DNA from: JAWWOL01 sp033851545
GTDB lineage: Bacteria; Actinomycetota; Actinomycetes; JAWWOL01
Reading direction: 5' to 3'
Assembly (NCBI GenBank): GCA_033851545.1
Contig: JAWWOO010000081.1
Location: 138,055 to 202,054, forward strand
Length of the DNA: 64,000 nt
Shown: one piece after another, positions 50,753 through 59,444 of the stretch
Numbering within the stretch: the stretch's first letter is position 1
Layout of the letters: each line of letters begins with the position of its first letter
Notes under the pieces: generated by a model
Databases searched by the model: none
The model's input: the letters and a program-made list of their open reading frames with translations, nothing else
Told to the model about the DNA's origin: nothing
Made by a program: the position numbers and the translations under genes

Positions 50753-51240
50753 GGTCGCGCTCCTCAACGAGGGCGGGCACTTCCCGCCTCTCACCAGTTA
50801 CGAATGGGCCCGGCCCAAATCGACAGGTGCACGCGGACATCCTCTCGCGGTGCTCACCCTGCCCCGCCTCCCTCGGCCGCTGGCAGTGCCCGGGCATCCT
50901 GATTGGACCACCTTCGCCGCATCGCGTCATCCTCCCGCCCCGCCACTCAGGGGCGGGGCGAAGAGGCCGCAGACCACGCAGGGCCAGCGGTTCGTGGGGC
51001 TCGGGGATCCGGCACGCGCGACCGTACCGGCTGACGATCGGTGACGGGAACGGCACCTTCACCCGTACGACCACGTCGACAGCGGTGATCGCGGCCGAAG
51101 GTGAGCCACTCGACGTTGGTCACTGAGGCGCCCGGCACGGCGGGGGGTTGCGTAACGGGCCGGCGGGTGCTCGTTCCTCGGTCAGGCGCGACAGTTCTGA
51201 GGCGGTCGCGAAGGACTGTCGGCCCTTGCCGCGCGAGGAG
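50753..51240. other. 488-bp intergenic region
   Basis: There is no recognisable gene; open frames on both strands are shadows with no family resemblance. It must hold the promoter of the YCII-ECF42 operon near its left end. A GC-rich hairpin lies at 50936-50960. Confidence 0.45.
50936..50960. terminator. GC-rich hairpin in the 50.8-51.2 kb spacer
   Basis: CGCCCCGCC (50936-50944) pairs with GGCGGGGCG (50952-50960) around a 7-nt loop. On the minus strand it could end the transcript of the DHFR-like gene, about 280 bp after its stop. No T-run is seen. Confidence 0.4.
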
Positions 51241-51825
51241 CTACTCGGCGTCTCGCAGGGGCTGGTAGGTGAGCAGGGCGAGGCTGTGGCCGATGGTGCG
51301 CACGCCCACGAGACGCATGGGTTTCTTGTCGGTGGTCTCGCGGAAAAGGCGCTCACCTGTCCCGAGCACGAAGGGGTGGGTCATCAGTCGGACCTCGTCG
51401 ACCAGGTCGTGCTCCATCAGGGTGTGTACGAGCGGGGCGCTGCCGTAGACGAGGATGTCCCCGTTCACGTTCTGCCTCAATTTCGAGACCTCGTCGAGGA
51501 GGTCGCCCTTCAGGGTCGTCGAATTGGACCATGCGGTGGGATTGTCGAGGGTCGAGGACACGACGTATTTGGGGATGGCGCGCAACCTGTCCGCCCATTC
51601 GCCAGGCCGGGCAGCCCAACGCGCGGCGAACCACGTGTAGGTGCCGCGACCGACCAGCCAGGCCTCGCTGTCCAGCGCTTCCTGGAACTCGACCTTGGCC
51701 CATTCGACCCGGTCCTGGTCCGGCATCGCGTCGAACCAGCCGCCGAACCTGAAGCCCTCCTCACCGGTCGGGTCCTGGATGACTCCGTCCACTGAGACGT
51801 TCTCGCTGATGACGATTCTTCCCAT
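51241..51825 (-). CDS. Dihydrofolate-reductase-fold protein (RibD C-terminal-like)
   Basis: 194 residues. MGRIVISENVSVDGVIQDP at the start, LVGRGTYTWFAARW in the middle, and GDILVYGSAPLVHTLMEHDL with VDEVRLMTHPFVLGTGERLF are typical of the stand-alone DHFR-like family related to the RibD reductase domain. Such proteins probably bind NADPH; the substrate is unknown and they are not the housekeeping folate enzyme. AGGAG lies 6-7 nt before the ATG at 51825. Members often sit next to YCII and sigma-factor genes, as here. Confidence 0.88.
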   Translation of the reverse strand: MGRIVISENVSVDGVIQDPTGEEGFRFGGWFDAMPDQDRVEWAKVEFQEALDSEAWLVGRGTYTWFAARWAARPGEWADRLRAIPKYVVSSTLDNPTAWSNSTTLKGDLLDEVSKLRQNVNGDILVYGSAPLVHTLMEHDLVDEVRLMTHPFVLGTGERLFRETTDKKPMRLVGVRTIGHSLALLTYQPLRDAE

Positions 51826-51972
51826 TGCGGCTCTCCTTGGGTCGGGCTTGTGGCAACCGACTGTGAAGACACCGCGTGATCGGGAAAATGGTCGCCGGCG
51901 CACCGCCCAGTTCGGGCCTCTGCCGGTGTCCGTACCCTGGCGGAGGTGCAACTTGGTGCAGGCTGAGGTGGG

Positions 51973-52989
51973 GTGACGGTGGGGACAGCCGATCTGATCT
52001 CACGGGCGCGGGCCGGCGACGGCGACGCGTTCCGAGAGCTGGCCGAGCCGCATCGCCGAGAGCTGCAGGTCCATTGCTATCGGATGCTCGGATCGTTGCA
52101 GGACGCCGAGGACGCCGTCCAGGACACGCTGTTGTCCGCCTGGCAAGCCTTCGCAGCCTTCGAGGGACGTGCCTCGCTGCGCACGTGGCTCTACCGGATC
52201 GCCACCAACCGGTGTCTCAATCTGCGCCGCTCCGCCAGCCGGCGCCCGGCCAAGGAGTGGGATGTGCAGGGCGTGCAGCCGCCCGCGCCGACAGGGCTCG
52301 GCGAGGTGGTGTGGCTGGAGCCGTTCCCGGACGCTTTGCTCGAGGGCGCGGCGCAGGTGCCGTTGGGGCCGGAGGCTCGTTACGAGCAGACGGAGTCGAT
52401 CTCGCTGGCCTTTGTCACGGCGCTGCAGCTGCTGCCGCCGCGTCAGCTCGCGGTGCTGGTCCTCCGCGACGTCCTCGGATTCCGCGCCGCTGAAGTGGCC
52501 GGGATGCTGGAGCTGACCATCGACTCGGTGAACAGTGCTCTCAAGCGAGCGCGGGCCGCCGTGCAGCGCCGTCACCGAGTGAGCGCCAACAGCGAGCCGC
52601 CACCCGTCGCCGGGTCGCCGGCCGAGGGCATCCTGGTGGCCGCGTTCGTGCGCGCGTACGAGTCTGCCGATCTCGACGCGTTGATTGCCCTGTTGAGCGA
52701 CGACGTCTTCATGTCCATGCCGCCGATGCCCCTGGAGTACGAGGGGCGGGAGGTCGTGGGCAGCTTCTGCGCCCTGCTCTTCCGCGCCGGCCGCACGTAC
52801 GACCTCGTGCCGACTCGCGCCAACGGTCAGCCGGCGTTCGGGCTGTACGTGCCGGCCGACGACGGCCTACGCCATGGGACCGGCCTCGTCGTGGTCACCT
52901 TCGCCGGCGACCGGATCTGCGCCATGACCCGCTTCGAAAACAGTGTGCTGCCCTGGTTCGGCTTGCCGCGATCACTGCCGGGCCATTAG
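51973..52989 (+). CDS. SigG/TIGR02960-type ECF sigma factor with SnoaL-like C-terminal domain
   Basis: 338 residues. Sigma region 2 (HRRELQVHCYRMLGSLQDAE, DAVQDTLLSAWQ) and region 4 (LPPRQLAVLVLRDVLGFRAA, EVAGMLELTIDSVNSALKRA) take up about 1-210. A C-terminal SnoaL-like domain of about 120 residues (FVRAYESADLDALIALLSDD onwards) follows; it usually tunes the sigma factor in place of an anti-sigma protein. GTG 51973 and GTG 51979 are both possible; GAGGTGGGG suits the second. It is divergent from the DHFR-like gene across 147 bp. Confidence 0.92.
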   Translation: MTVGTADLISRARAGDGDAFRELAEPHRRELQVHCYRMLGSLQDAEDAVQDTLLSAWQAFAAFEGRASLRTWLYRIATNRCLNLRRSASRRPAKEWDVQGVQPPAPTGLGEVVWLEPFPDALLEGAAQVPLGPEARYEQTESISLAFVTALQLLPPRQLAVLVLRDVLGFRAAEVAGMLELTIDSVNSALKRARAAVQRRHRVSANSEPPPVAGSPAEGILVAAFVRAYESADLDALIALLSDDVFMSMPPMPLEYEGREVVGSFCALLFRAGRTYDLVPTRANGQPAFGLYVPADDGLRHGTGLVVVTFAGDRICAMTRFENSVLPWFGLPRSLPGH

Positions 52990-53147
52990 CGAAATACGGA
53001 ACGGAGCCGTGCCATGTCGGCCCGGTCGCTGGTGCCGGGTTCTCGGGGCTGACGTCGCCTCGCGCTCGGTAGCCTCTGTTTCGTGAACCCTGCCGCTGTC
53101 ACCGTGTCGACCGCTGTGAGGGCCGTCTCGCTCTGGGGGGAATCGTC

Positions 53148-53927
53148 GTGCGGCTGAGGTTCCATCGTGCCGGGCTGCCCGCGACCGGGCAGGCCCTCAT
53201 CGAGGCGCACCTGGCCGTGTGGCCCCTGCTGGACAACGACGAGCGGCAGCGGCTGCTGCAGATCACCGATGAGCTGCTCTCCCGCAAGCGGTGGGAGGCG
53301 GCACGGGGATTCGAGCTTGACAACACGGTACGGGTCGTGATCGCGTCGCAGGCCGCGCTGCTCGTCCTGGGGCTGAGCACCGACCACTACCGGTTGGTCA
53401 GCGGCATCGTGGTGCACCCGTCGACGCTGCAGACCTCCGGTGTGCGGGCCGGACCGTCGCTGGGCACGGTCACCGCCGATCGGCTCACGGTGCTCGGACT
53501 GGCGGAGGACGGCCGCGGTCCGATCGTCATCGCCTGGGACGAGGCTCTGGCGGGTGCACATCGGATCGAACGCGGCCACAACGTCGTGCTGCACGAGTTC
53601 GCGCACAAGCTCGACATGCGTGACGGCACGATCGACGGGACCCCACTACTGCCCCAAGGCCTGCACGACGACTGGGTCAGGGTGTGCACCGACGTCTACG
53701 AGGACCTGGTAGCCGGGCGACCTCGACCGCCCATGCAGTGGTACGGGGCGACCAACCATGGTGAGTTCTTCGCCGTCGCCACCGAGGTCTTCTTCGAGCA
53801 GCCGCAGGACCTTTTGACCCTCGAACCGGAGCTGTACGACGTCCTCGCCCGCTTCTACCGCCAAGACCCAGCGGCCCGCGAGGCGCGCGCAGTGCGACGT
53901 GACCCGCCGCCGCCAGCCGACGTCTGA
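53148..53927 (+). CDS. MtfA-family zinc-dependent peptidase
   Basis: 259 residues. The zinc motif HEFAHKLDM (about 148-156) and the downstream NHGEFFAVATEVFFEQP, which supplies the third ligand Glu, define the MtfA/YeeI group. In E. coli, MtfA links to glucose PTS control through Mlc, which is absent here as far as visible. The N-terminal WPLLDNDERQRLLQI and SGIVVHPSTL are conserved. GTG 53148 follows GGGGGGAA. It is convergent with pepA, with only 11 bp between the stops. Confidence 0.9.
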   Translation: MRLRFHRAGLPATGQALIEAHLAVWPLLDNDERQRLLQITDELLSRKRWEAARGFELDNTVRVVIASQAALLVLGLSTDHYRLVSGIVVHPSTLQTSGVRAGPSLGTVTADRLTVLGLAEDGRGPIVIAWDEALAGAHRIERGHNVVLHEFAHKLDMRDGTIDGTPLLPQGLHDDWVRVCTDVYEDLVAGRPRPPMQWYGATNHGEFFAVATEVFFEQPQDLLTLEPELYDVLARFYRQDPAAREARAVRRDPPPPADV

Positions 53928-53938
53928 CGGGGCGGCGG

Positions 53939-55444
53939 TCAGGAGCTGGCGGCGATGTCCTCCAGCAGCTCCACCAACGTGCGTACGGCAGCGCCGGTCC
54001 CGCCCTTGGGCGTGTAGCCGTGCGCCTTGCCCTGGTTGAACGCCGGCCCGGCGATGTCGAGGTGCGCCCACGACAGACCTTCCGGCACGAAGTCCTGCAG
54101 GAACAGCCCGGCGACCAGCATGCCGCCGTAGCGGTCGCCCATGTTCGAGATGTCCGCGACGTCGGAGTCGAGTGACCGGCGCAGCTCCGGGGGCAACGGC
54201 ATCGGCCACATCTGCTCGCCCGCCCGGCCGGCGGCCTCGACCACGCGACCACGCAGCAGGTCGTCGTTGCCCATCACCGCCGACGTGTGGGAGCCGAGGG
54301 CGACCAGCTGCGCACCGGTCAGGGTCGCCACGTCGATCAGGTAGTCGGGGGAGTCCTCGGCTGCGCGGACCATGGCGTCGGCGAGCACCAGCCGGCCCTC
54401 GGCGTCGGTGTTGAGGACCTCGACCGTACGGCCGCCGTACATCGTGAGGACGTCGGAGGGCCGGATCGCCGCGCCACTGGGCATGTTCTCGCACATGGGG
54501 GCGTAGCCCACGACATTGACCGCCAGCCCGAGCCTGGCCACGACGTTGACCGTGGAGAGGACGGCTGCCGCGCCGCCCATGTCGGACTTCATCCACTCCA
54601 TCGCCGCGGCGGGCTTGATGGACAGGCCGCCCGAGTCGAACGTGATCCCCTTGCCGACCAGGGCGACCGTACGGGTGGCCTTCGGGTGGGTGTGGCTGAC
54701 CCTGACCAGGCGCGGCGGATGGCTCGAGCCCTGGCCCACGCCCGTGATGCCGCCGTAGCCGCCTCTGCGCAGGGCCTTGTCGTCCATCACGCTCACCTCG
54801 ACGCCGGCGGCCTTCGCGGCCTCGGCGGCCAGCGCCGCGAACGACTGCGGGTAGAGGTCGGACGGCGAGGTGTTGACCAGGTCGCGGGTGGCGGCGACGC
54901 CGGCGGTGACGATCTCCGCCCGGCGCAGCACGGCCTTGGCGGCCGCACCGGTGTCGCCGACCACCAGGGTGACCGCGCCGACCGGTGACTTGTGCGCCTC
55001 GCGGCTGGCGAAGCGGTAACGGTCGAAGGCGTAGCCGCCCAGCAGCGCGCCCTCGGCGACGGCGCGCAGCCCACCTGGACCGCCCGCCGCGCTCAACGTG
55101 GTGGCGACCTTGGCGGTGCCGGCGAGCGCGCGGACGGCGGCGCCGGTGGCCCGGCGCAGCGTCTCTGCGGAGTAGGGGGTGCCGCGGCGGGTGGCCGCAC
55201 CCAGTCCGACAGCCACCAGCACCGGTGCGCCGAGCCGGCCGAGCGTCGCGACGCGCGTCACCTCGCCCTCGGCACCGGTCGCGCCGAGGCCGGACAGCAG
55301 GGCGGCGAGCTTGCCGCCCATGGCCTTCTCGACACCGTCCCCGGCAACTGCTACCGGGCCGGCTGGTCCCTTGGCGACCCCGATGAGCACGGCGTCGACC
55401 TTGAGCGACTCCACGGCACGGTCGGACAGGTTCAACGAGGTCAC
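53939..55444 (-). CDS. pepA: Leucyl aminopeptidase (M17)
   Basis: 501 residues. A two-metal cytosolic aminopeptidase that removes N-terminal residues. The family core is clear: VGKGITFDSGGLSIKPAAAM with the first Lys and Asp ligands, KSDMGGAAAVL, and the signature NTDAEGRLVLADAM with the Asp/Glu ligands and the catalytic Arg. The N-terminal half is the less conserved macro-like domain. It is divergent from gcvT across 136 bp, a common actinobacterial arrangement. Confidence 0.96.
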   Translation of the reverse strand: MTSLNLSDRAVESLKVDAVLIGVAKGPAGPVAVAGDGVEKAMGGKLAALLSGLGATGAEGEVTRVATLGRLGAPVLVAVGLGAATRRGTPYSAETLRRATGAAVRALAGTAKVATTLSAAGGPGGLRAVAEGALLGGYAFDRYRFASREAHKSPVGAVTLVVGDTGAAAKAVLRRAEIVTAGVAATRDLVNTSPSDLYPQSFAALAAEAAKAAGVEVSVMDDKALRRGGYGGITGVGQGSSHPPRLVRVSHTHPKATRTVALVGKGITFDSGGLSIKPAAAMEWMKSDMGGAAAVLSTVNVVARLGLAVNVVGYAPMCENMPSGAAIRPSDVLTMYGGRTVEVLNTDAEGRLVLADAMVRAAEDSPDYLIDVATLTGAQLVALGSHTSAVMGNDDLLRGRVVEAAGRAGEQMWPMPLPPELRRSLDSDVADISNMGDRYGGMLVAGLFLQDFVPEGLSWAHLDIAGPAFNQGKAHGYTPKGGTGAAVRTLVELLEDIAASS

Positions 55445-55580
55445 GGCACTCCGATCCGACGCAGCGGCAGGCGCAGGTCGCGGTCAGCTGGACGGTTGCG
55501 GGCAGACACTGATCGCTGAGCCTAGCCGTGAAGCGTTGCCCGGTCTGCGCGGACGGCCAACCCGCCGGTAATCTCGCCGC

Positions 55581-56693
55581 ATGCAGCCCTCAGACACCAG
55601 CCAGCTCCTGCGCTCCCCGATGTACGACTGGCACGTCGCGCACGGGGCCAAGATGGCGGACTTCGGTGGCTGGGAGATGCCGATCGAGTACCCCGGCGGC
55701 GGCGTCCTCAAGGAGCACGCGGCCGTACGCGAGCACGTGGGCATCTTCGACGTGAGCCACCTCGGCAAGGGTGTCGTACGGGGCCCGGGGGCTGCGGCCT
55801 ACGTCAACTCCTGCCTGACCAACGACCTCGACCGGCTGGTGCCCGGGCAGGCGCAGTACACCTTGTGCTGCCAGGACGACGGCGGTGTGGTCGACGACCT
55901 GATCGCCTACCTGCACGACCCCGACGAGGTCTTCCTGATCCCCAATGCCGCCAACACGGCCGAGGTGCTGCGCCGGCTGGAGGCTTCGGCTCCTGAGGGC
56001 ATCGAGGTCGTCAACCTGCATCGCTCGCTTGCGGTGATCGCCGTCCAGGGCCCGCGTTCTCCCGAGCTGCTCACCAGGCTCGGGCTGCCGGTGGACCACG
56101 ACTACATGAGCTTCGTCACCGCGGACTGGCACGGGCGGCAGGTCATCGTCTGCCGCAGCGGCTACACCGGCGAGGTCGGCTTCGAGCTGCTGCCGCAGTG
56201 GGACGACGCGCCGGCCCTGTGGGAGGCGCTGCTCGAGGAGGGTGCCGCCGTGGCCGCGTTGCCGGCCGGTCTGGGTGCACGGGACACGCTCCGTACGGAG
56301 ATGGGCTACCCGTTGCACGGCAACGACCTGTCGCCGGAGATCACACCGGTCCAGGCCCGGGTCGGCTGGGCGGTCGGCTGGTCCAAGCCGGCCTTCTGGG
56401 GTCGCGATGCCCTGGTCCTGGAGAAGGCCGAAGGCCCGCGCCGGCTGCTGTGGGGCATCGAGTCGATGGACCGCGGCATCCCGCGGGCGCACATGCCGGT
56501 CCTGACCGCCGACGGTGACCAGGTCGGCGAGGTGACCAGCGGCACGTTCTCGCCGACCCGGCGGCTGGGCATCGGGCTGGCCCTGCTGGACATCTCGGTC
56601 GGCGCGGGCGACGAGCTGCTGGTCGACGTGCGGGGGCGCACGTCGGTGGTGCGCGTGGTCAAGCCACCGTTCGTGCAGACCTCGACCCGCTGA
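55581..56693 (+). CDS. gcvT: Glycine cleavage system T protein (aminomethyltransferase)
   Basis: 370 residues. GcvT transfers the methylene group from aminomethyl-lipoyl GcvH to tetrahydrofolate and releases ammonia. Visible: the N-terminal MADFGGWEMPIEYPGGGVLK, VGIFDVSHLGKG, CLTNDLDRL, FVTADWHGRQVIVCRSGYTG and DTLRTEMGYPLHGNDL, with ITPVQARVGWAVGW. The partner proteins GcvP and GcvH are not in the window; LpdA (37.3 kb) is the shared L protein. No glycine riboswitch is visible in the 136-bp upstream gap. Confidence 0.96.
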   Translation: MQPSDTSQLLRSPMYDWHVAHGAKMADFGGWEMPIEYPGGGVLKEHAAVREHVGIFDVSHLGKGVVRGPGAAAYVNSCLTNDLDRLVPGQAQYTLCCQDDGGVVDDLIAYLHDPDEVFLIPNAANTAEVLRRLEASAPEGIEVVNLHRSLAVIAVQGPRSPELLTRLGLPVDHDYMSFVTADWHGRQVIVCRSGYTGEVGFELLPQWDDAPALWEALLEEGAAVAALPAGLGARDTLRTEMGYPLHGNDLSPEITPVQARVGWAVGWSKPAFWGRDALVLEKAEGPRRLLWGIESMDRGIPRAHMPVLTADGDQVGEVTSGTFSPTRRLGIGLALLDISVGAGDELLVDVRGRTSVVRVVKPPFVQTSTR

Positions 56694-56706
56694 CCCGTAC
56701 GGGGGA

Positions 56707-57516
56707 TCAGCCGGTCCCGACGGCCATCACCAGCAGCGAAGCTGCAGTCGTGACCTCGACCAGGGCGCCGAGCACGTCGCCGGTGATGCCGCCGAACCGG
56801 CGTACGGCGTGCGCGCGCAGCCCGTGGGCGAGCGCCAGTGGCACGACGACTGCTGCCAGGGCACGGGCAGCGTCCTCGACGTGGTGGTGGCCGGTCGTGA
56901 GAGCCAGAATGCCTGCTGCACAGGCGGTTCCGGCCGTGAGCAGGGCCACCGTACGGGCCGACGTGGTGCCGGCGACCAGCGCTCCGAGGCCGTCCGGCCG
57001 TGCGGACGGGGTGCGTGGCGTGCACGCCCAGGGGACTGCCAGCCGGCCGGTCGTGAGGGCGACCAGCAGGGCGACCGTCGCCCTTCCCGCGGTCAGCGAC
57101 TCGCCCAGCGCCGCCACCTCCAGCAGCAGCACCAGCACGACGGCCGCGACCCCGAACGGCCCGACGTCCGGTGCCCTCATCACGGCGAGCGCCCGGTCCG
57201 GGCCGCCGTAGCAGCCCAGCCCGTCGACGGTGTCGGCCAGCCCGTCGAGGTGCAGCCCGCGGGTCAGCAGCGCGGCGAGCAGGACCGTCAACACGGCCAG
57301 CAGCAGCACGCCGGAGGGGAACGCGTGCCGGAGCAGCCGGCAGCCGAGAGCCAGGATCCCGCCGAGTGCCGCACCCACCGCCGGAGCCCAGAGCATCGCC
57401 GACCCGGCGGTGCGGCGGTCGGTGCGGCCACCCCGCAGGGGCAGCACGGTGAAGGTGGTCAGCGCGAGCCGGAGCCCGTCGCCGGGCCGGGGCTCAGCCG
57501 GTGGGCTGCTGGTCAC
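56707..57516 (-). CDS. cobS: Adenosylcobinamide-GDP ribazoletransferase (cobalamin synthase)
   Basis: 269 residues, an integral membrane protein with about six or seven helices. GLRLALTTFTVLPLRGG at the start, the metal-binding DGLADTVDGLGCYGGPDRAL (acidic pair near residue 95) and the following MRAPDVGPFGVAA are hallmarks of CobS. It joins alpha-ribazole to adenosyl-GDP-cobinamide, the last assembly step of the nucleotide loop. The start overlaps the end of cobT by 23 bp. Confidence 0.95.
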   Translation of the reverse strand: MTSSPPAEPRPGDGLRLALTTFTVLPLRGGRTDRRTAGSAMLWAPAVGAALGGILALGCRLLRHAFPSGVLLLAVLTVLLAALLTRGLHLDGLADTVDGLGCYGGPDRALAVMRAPDVGPFGVAAVVLVLLLEVAALGESLTAGRATVALLVALTTGRLAVPWACTPRTPSARPDGLGALVAGTTSARTVALLTAGTACAAGILALTTGHHHVEDAARALAAVVVPLALAHGLRAHAVRRFGGITGDVLGALVEVTTAASLLVMAVGTG

Positions 57517-58570
57517 TGACCCCGGCCTCGTCGAACGTCGCCATCTCGGCCAGCGTCGCGGCGGCGGACTGCAGCAGCGGCAGGGCGAGCAACGCGCCGG
57601 TGCCCTCGCCGAGGCGCAGTCCGAGGTCGAGCAGGGGTAGCAGCCCCAGCTCGGCCAGGGCGGCGGTGTGGGCCGGCTCGGTCGAGCGGTGCCCGGCCAC
57701 CCACCAGGCCCGGGCCCCGGGCGTCAACCGGTCGGCGACCAGGGCTGCGGCAGCGGACACCACGCCATCCAGCACCACCGGCGTACGCCGCTCGGCGGCG
57801 CGGGCGAGGAACCCGGCCATCGCCGCGAAGTCGGCGCCGCCCACGACGCCGACCAGCCGGGCGGGCTGCTCGAGGTGCGACCGGCCCCGGCGGACGGCGT
57901 CGCGTACGGCCCGGGTCTTGCGGATCCAGGCCGCGTCATCGATGCCCGTGCCGCGCCCGACCAGGGTGTGCGGCTCGGCGCCGGTGAGCAGCGCGACCAG
58001 CACGGTGGCCGGCGTGGTGTTGCCGATGCCCATGTCGCCGGCGATCAGCAGGTCGGCGCCGGCGTCGATCTCCTCGTCGGCGATCGCCCGCCCGGCTGCG
58101 ATGGCCGTCTCGGTCTCGCGCCGGCTCAACGCGTCCTCGCGGTCGATGCGCCCGGAGCCGGCGCGGACCTTGTGCTTCATCGTCTCCGCAGGGGCGCCGA
58201 GCAGGTCGGTCGCGACGGCGAGGTCGAGCACCCGTACGGTCGCGCCCACCTGCCGGGCGAGGACGTTGACCGCGGCGCCGCCGGCCAGGATGTTCGCCAT
58301 CATCTGGGCGGTCACCTCGGCGGGGTAGGCGGAGACACCGGCGGCGGCGATCCCGTGGTCGCCGGCGAAGACCACGACGCGGGGACGCGCGGCTGGTGGC
58401 GGCGGGCAGCAGCCGCGAACGCCGGCGAGCCAGATCGAGAGCTCCTCGAGCCGGCCGAGCGCGCCGGCCGGCTTGGTCAGCCGGGCCTGACGCCGGCGGG
58501 CCTCCTGCTGCGCGGCCAGGTCCGGTGCCGGTGCCGGCTCGCCAGGCAGCAGCAGCTCCTCCGTCGTCAC
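57494..58570 (-). CDS. cobT: Nicotinate-nucleotide:dimethylbenzimidazole phosphoribosyltransferase
   Basis: 358 residues. It makes alpha-ribazole phosphate from the lower base and nicotinate mononucleotide. KPAGALGRLEELSIWLAG, VFAGDHGIAAAGVSAYP, NILAGGAAVNVLARQ, GDMGIGNTTPAT and the catalytic LRLGEGTGALLAL (Glu as base) mark the CobT family. The GTG at 58570 overlaps the cobU stop (GTGA), so translation is coupled. The longer open frame to 58987 lies inside cobU. Confidence 0.96.
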   Translation of the reverse strand: MTTEELLLPGEPAPAPDLAAQQEARRRQARLTKPAGALGRLEELSIWLAGVRGCCPPPPAARPRVVVFAGDHGIAAAGVSAYPAEVTAQMMANILAGGAAVNVLARQVGATVRVLDLAVATDLLGAPAETMKHKVRAGSGRIDREDALSRRETETAIAAGRAIADEEIDAGADLLIAGDMGIGNTTPATVLVALLTGAEPHTLVGRGTGIDDAAWIRKTRAVRDAVRRGRSHLEQPARLVGVVGGADFAAMAGFLARAAERRTPVVLDGVVSAAAALVADRLTPGARAWWVAGHRSTEPAHTAALAELGLLPLLDLGLRLGEGTGALLALPLLQSAAATLAEMATFDEAGVSDQQPTG

Positions 58571-59121
58571 GTCGTTCCCTTCAGCCACAGGGGCAGACCG
58601 GCCACGACCAGCACCACCTCGTCGGCGGCCGCAGCCAGCGCGGCGTTCAGCCGGCCGAGCTCGTCGCGGAAGAGCCGACCGGAGGCGGTGGCCGGCACCA
58701 CCCCCCAGCCGACCTCGCTGGACACCATTACCGTACGGGTCCGCGTGGCGCTCCATGCGGCGAGCAGCTCTTCGTACGCGGTTGCGGCGCCGGTCATGGC
58801 AACCGACCCGGCGCCCGGGTCGTCCCAGCAGCCGTGGGCATCCAGCACGCCGGTCAGCCAGAGCGAGACGCAGTCGACGAGGACCGGCCCCGCCGCCGAC
58901 GCGAGCAGCCCGGCCAGGTCGGCCTCCTCCGCGGTGCGCCAACCGGCCGGTCGCCGCTCCTGGTGCACCCGGACCCGCTCGGCCCACTCGGCATCGCCGG
59001 GCCGGGCGGCCGCCGTGGCGACGTAGGTGACGTCCGGCTCGGCGGCCAACAGCCCCTCGGCGTACGCGGACTTGCCCGAGCGCGCGCCGCCGAGGATCAG
59101 CGTGCGGGTCGGCCGGGTCAC
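58567..59121 (-). CDS. cobU: Adenosylcobinamide kinase / guanylyltransferase
   Basis: About 184 residues. It phosphorylates adenosylcobinamide and then attaches GMP. The P-loop is LILGGARSGKSAYAE; YVATAAARPGDAEWAERVRV and HQERRPAGWRT hold the guanylylated His; VLVDCVSLWLTG and SSEVGWGVVPATASGRLFRD complete the signature. GTG 59121 follows GGATGGGG by 6 nt; ATG 59133 is the alternative. It is the first gene of a cobU-cobT-cobS operon with overlapping ends. No cobalamin riboswitch could be seen upstream. Confidence 0.94.
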   Translation of the reverse strand: MTRPTRTLILGGARSGKSAYAEGLLAAEPDVTYVATAAARPGDAEWAERVRVHQERRPAGWRTAEEADLAGLLASAAGPVLVDCVSLWLTGVLDAHGCWDDPGAGSVAMTGAATAYEELLAAWSATRTRTVMVSSEVGWGVVPATASGRLFRDELGRLNAALAAAADEVVLVVAGLPLWLKGTT

Positions 59122-59242
59122 GGAAATCCCCATCCTGCAGGCGGGCTGGGCGGGCCCGGCGATCGTAGCGGTAGCCGCTCGCCGATTGTCCGGCCCTGCC
59201 GATACTGTGCTGGCGAACGGCATCGGCGGCAGAGGGAGCGAG

Positions 59243-59440
59243 ATGGCCTGGACCTGGCGGTACGAGAACTCCGGCGCGGCCGAGACCGGCCGCAGCGAGG
59301 AGTTCCCGACCCAGGGCGATGCGGAGTCCTGGATCGGTGAGACCTGGCGTGAGCTGGCCGCCGACGGGGTCGACGCGGTCACGTTGTTCGAGGACGACCG
59401 CGACGTCTACGGCCCGATGTCGCTCAGCCCGACCGGCTGA
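59243..59440 (+). CDS. Small conserved actinobacterial protein of unknown function
   Basis: 65 residues: MAWTWRYENSGAAETGRSEE, FPTQGDAESWIGETWRELAA and a Gly/Asp-rich end. It is acidic and soluble, and the aromatic N-terminus (WTWRYEN) and SWIGETWREL helix give it a recognisable shape that I have seen as a conserved hypothetical near cob genes. GAGGGAG lies 5-10 nt before the ATG. It is divergent from cobU. The function is unknown. Confidence 0.7.
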   Translation: MAWTWRYENSGAAETGRSEEFPTQGDAESWIGETWRELAADGVDAVTLFEDDRDVYGPMSLSPTG

Positions 59441-59444
59441 CCGG

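Noticed and set aside
55445..55580. Glycine riboswitch before gcvT
   Set aside because: The conserved glycine-aptamer core is not visible in the 136-bp spacer.
59134..59242. Cobalamin riboswitch before cobU
   Set aside because: The 109-bp spacer lacks the conserved B12-box and the length needed for the aptamer.
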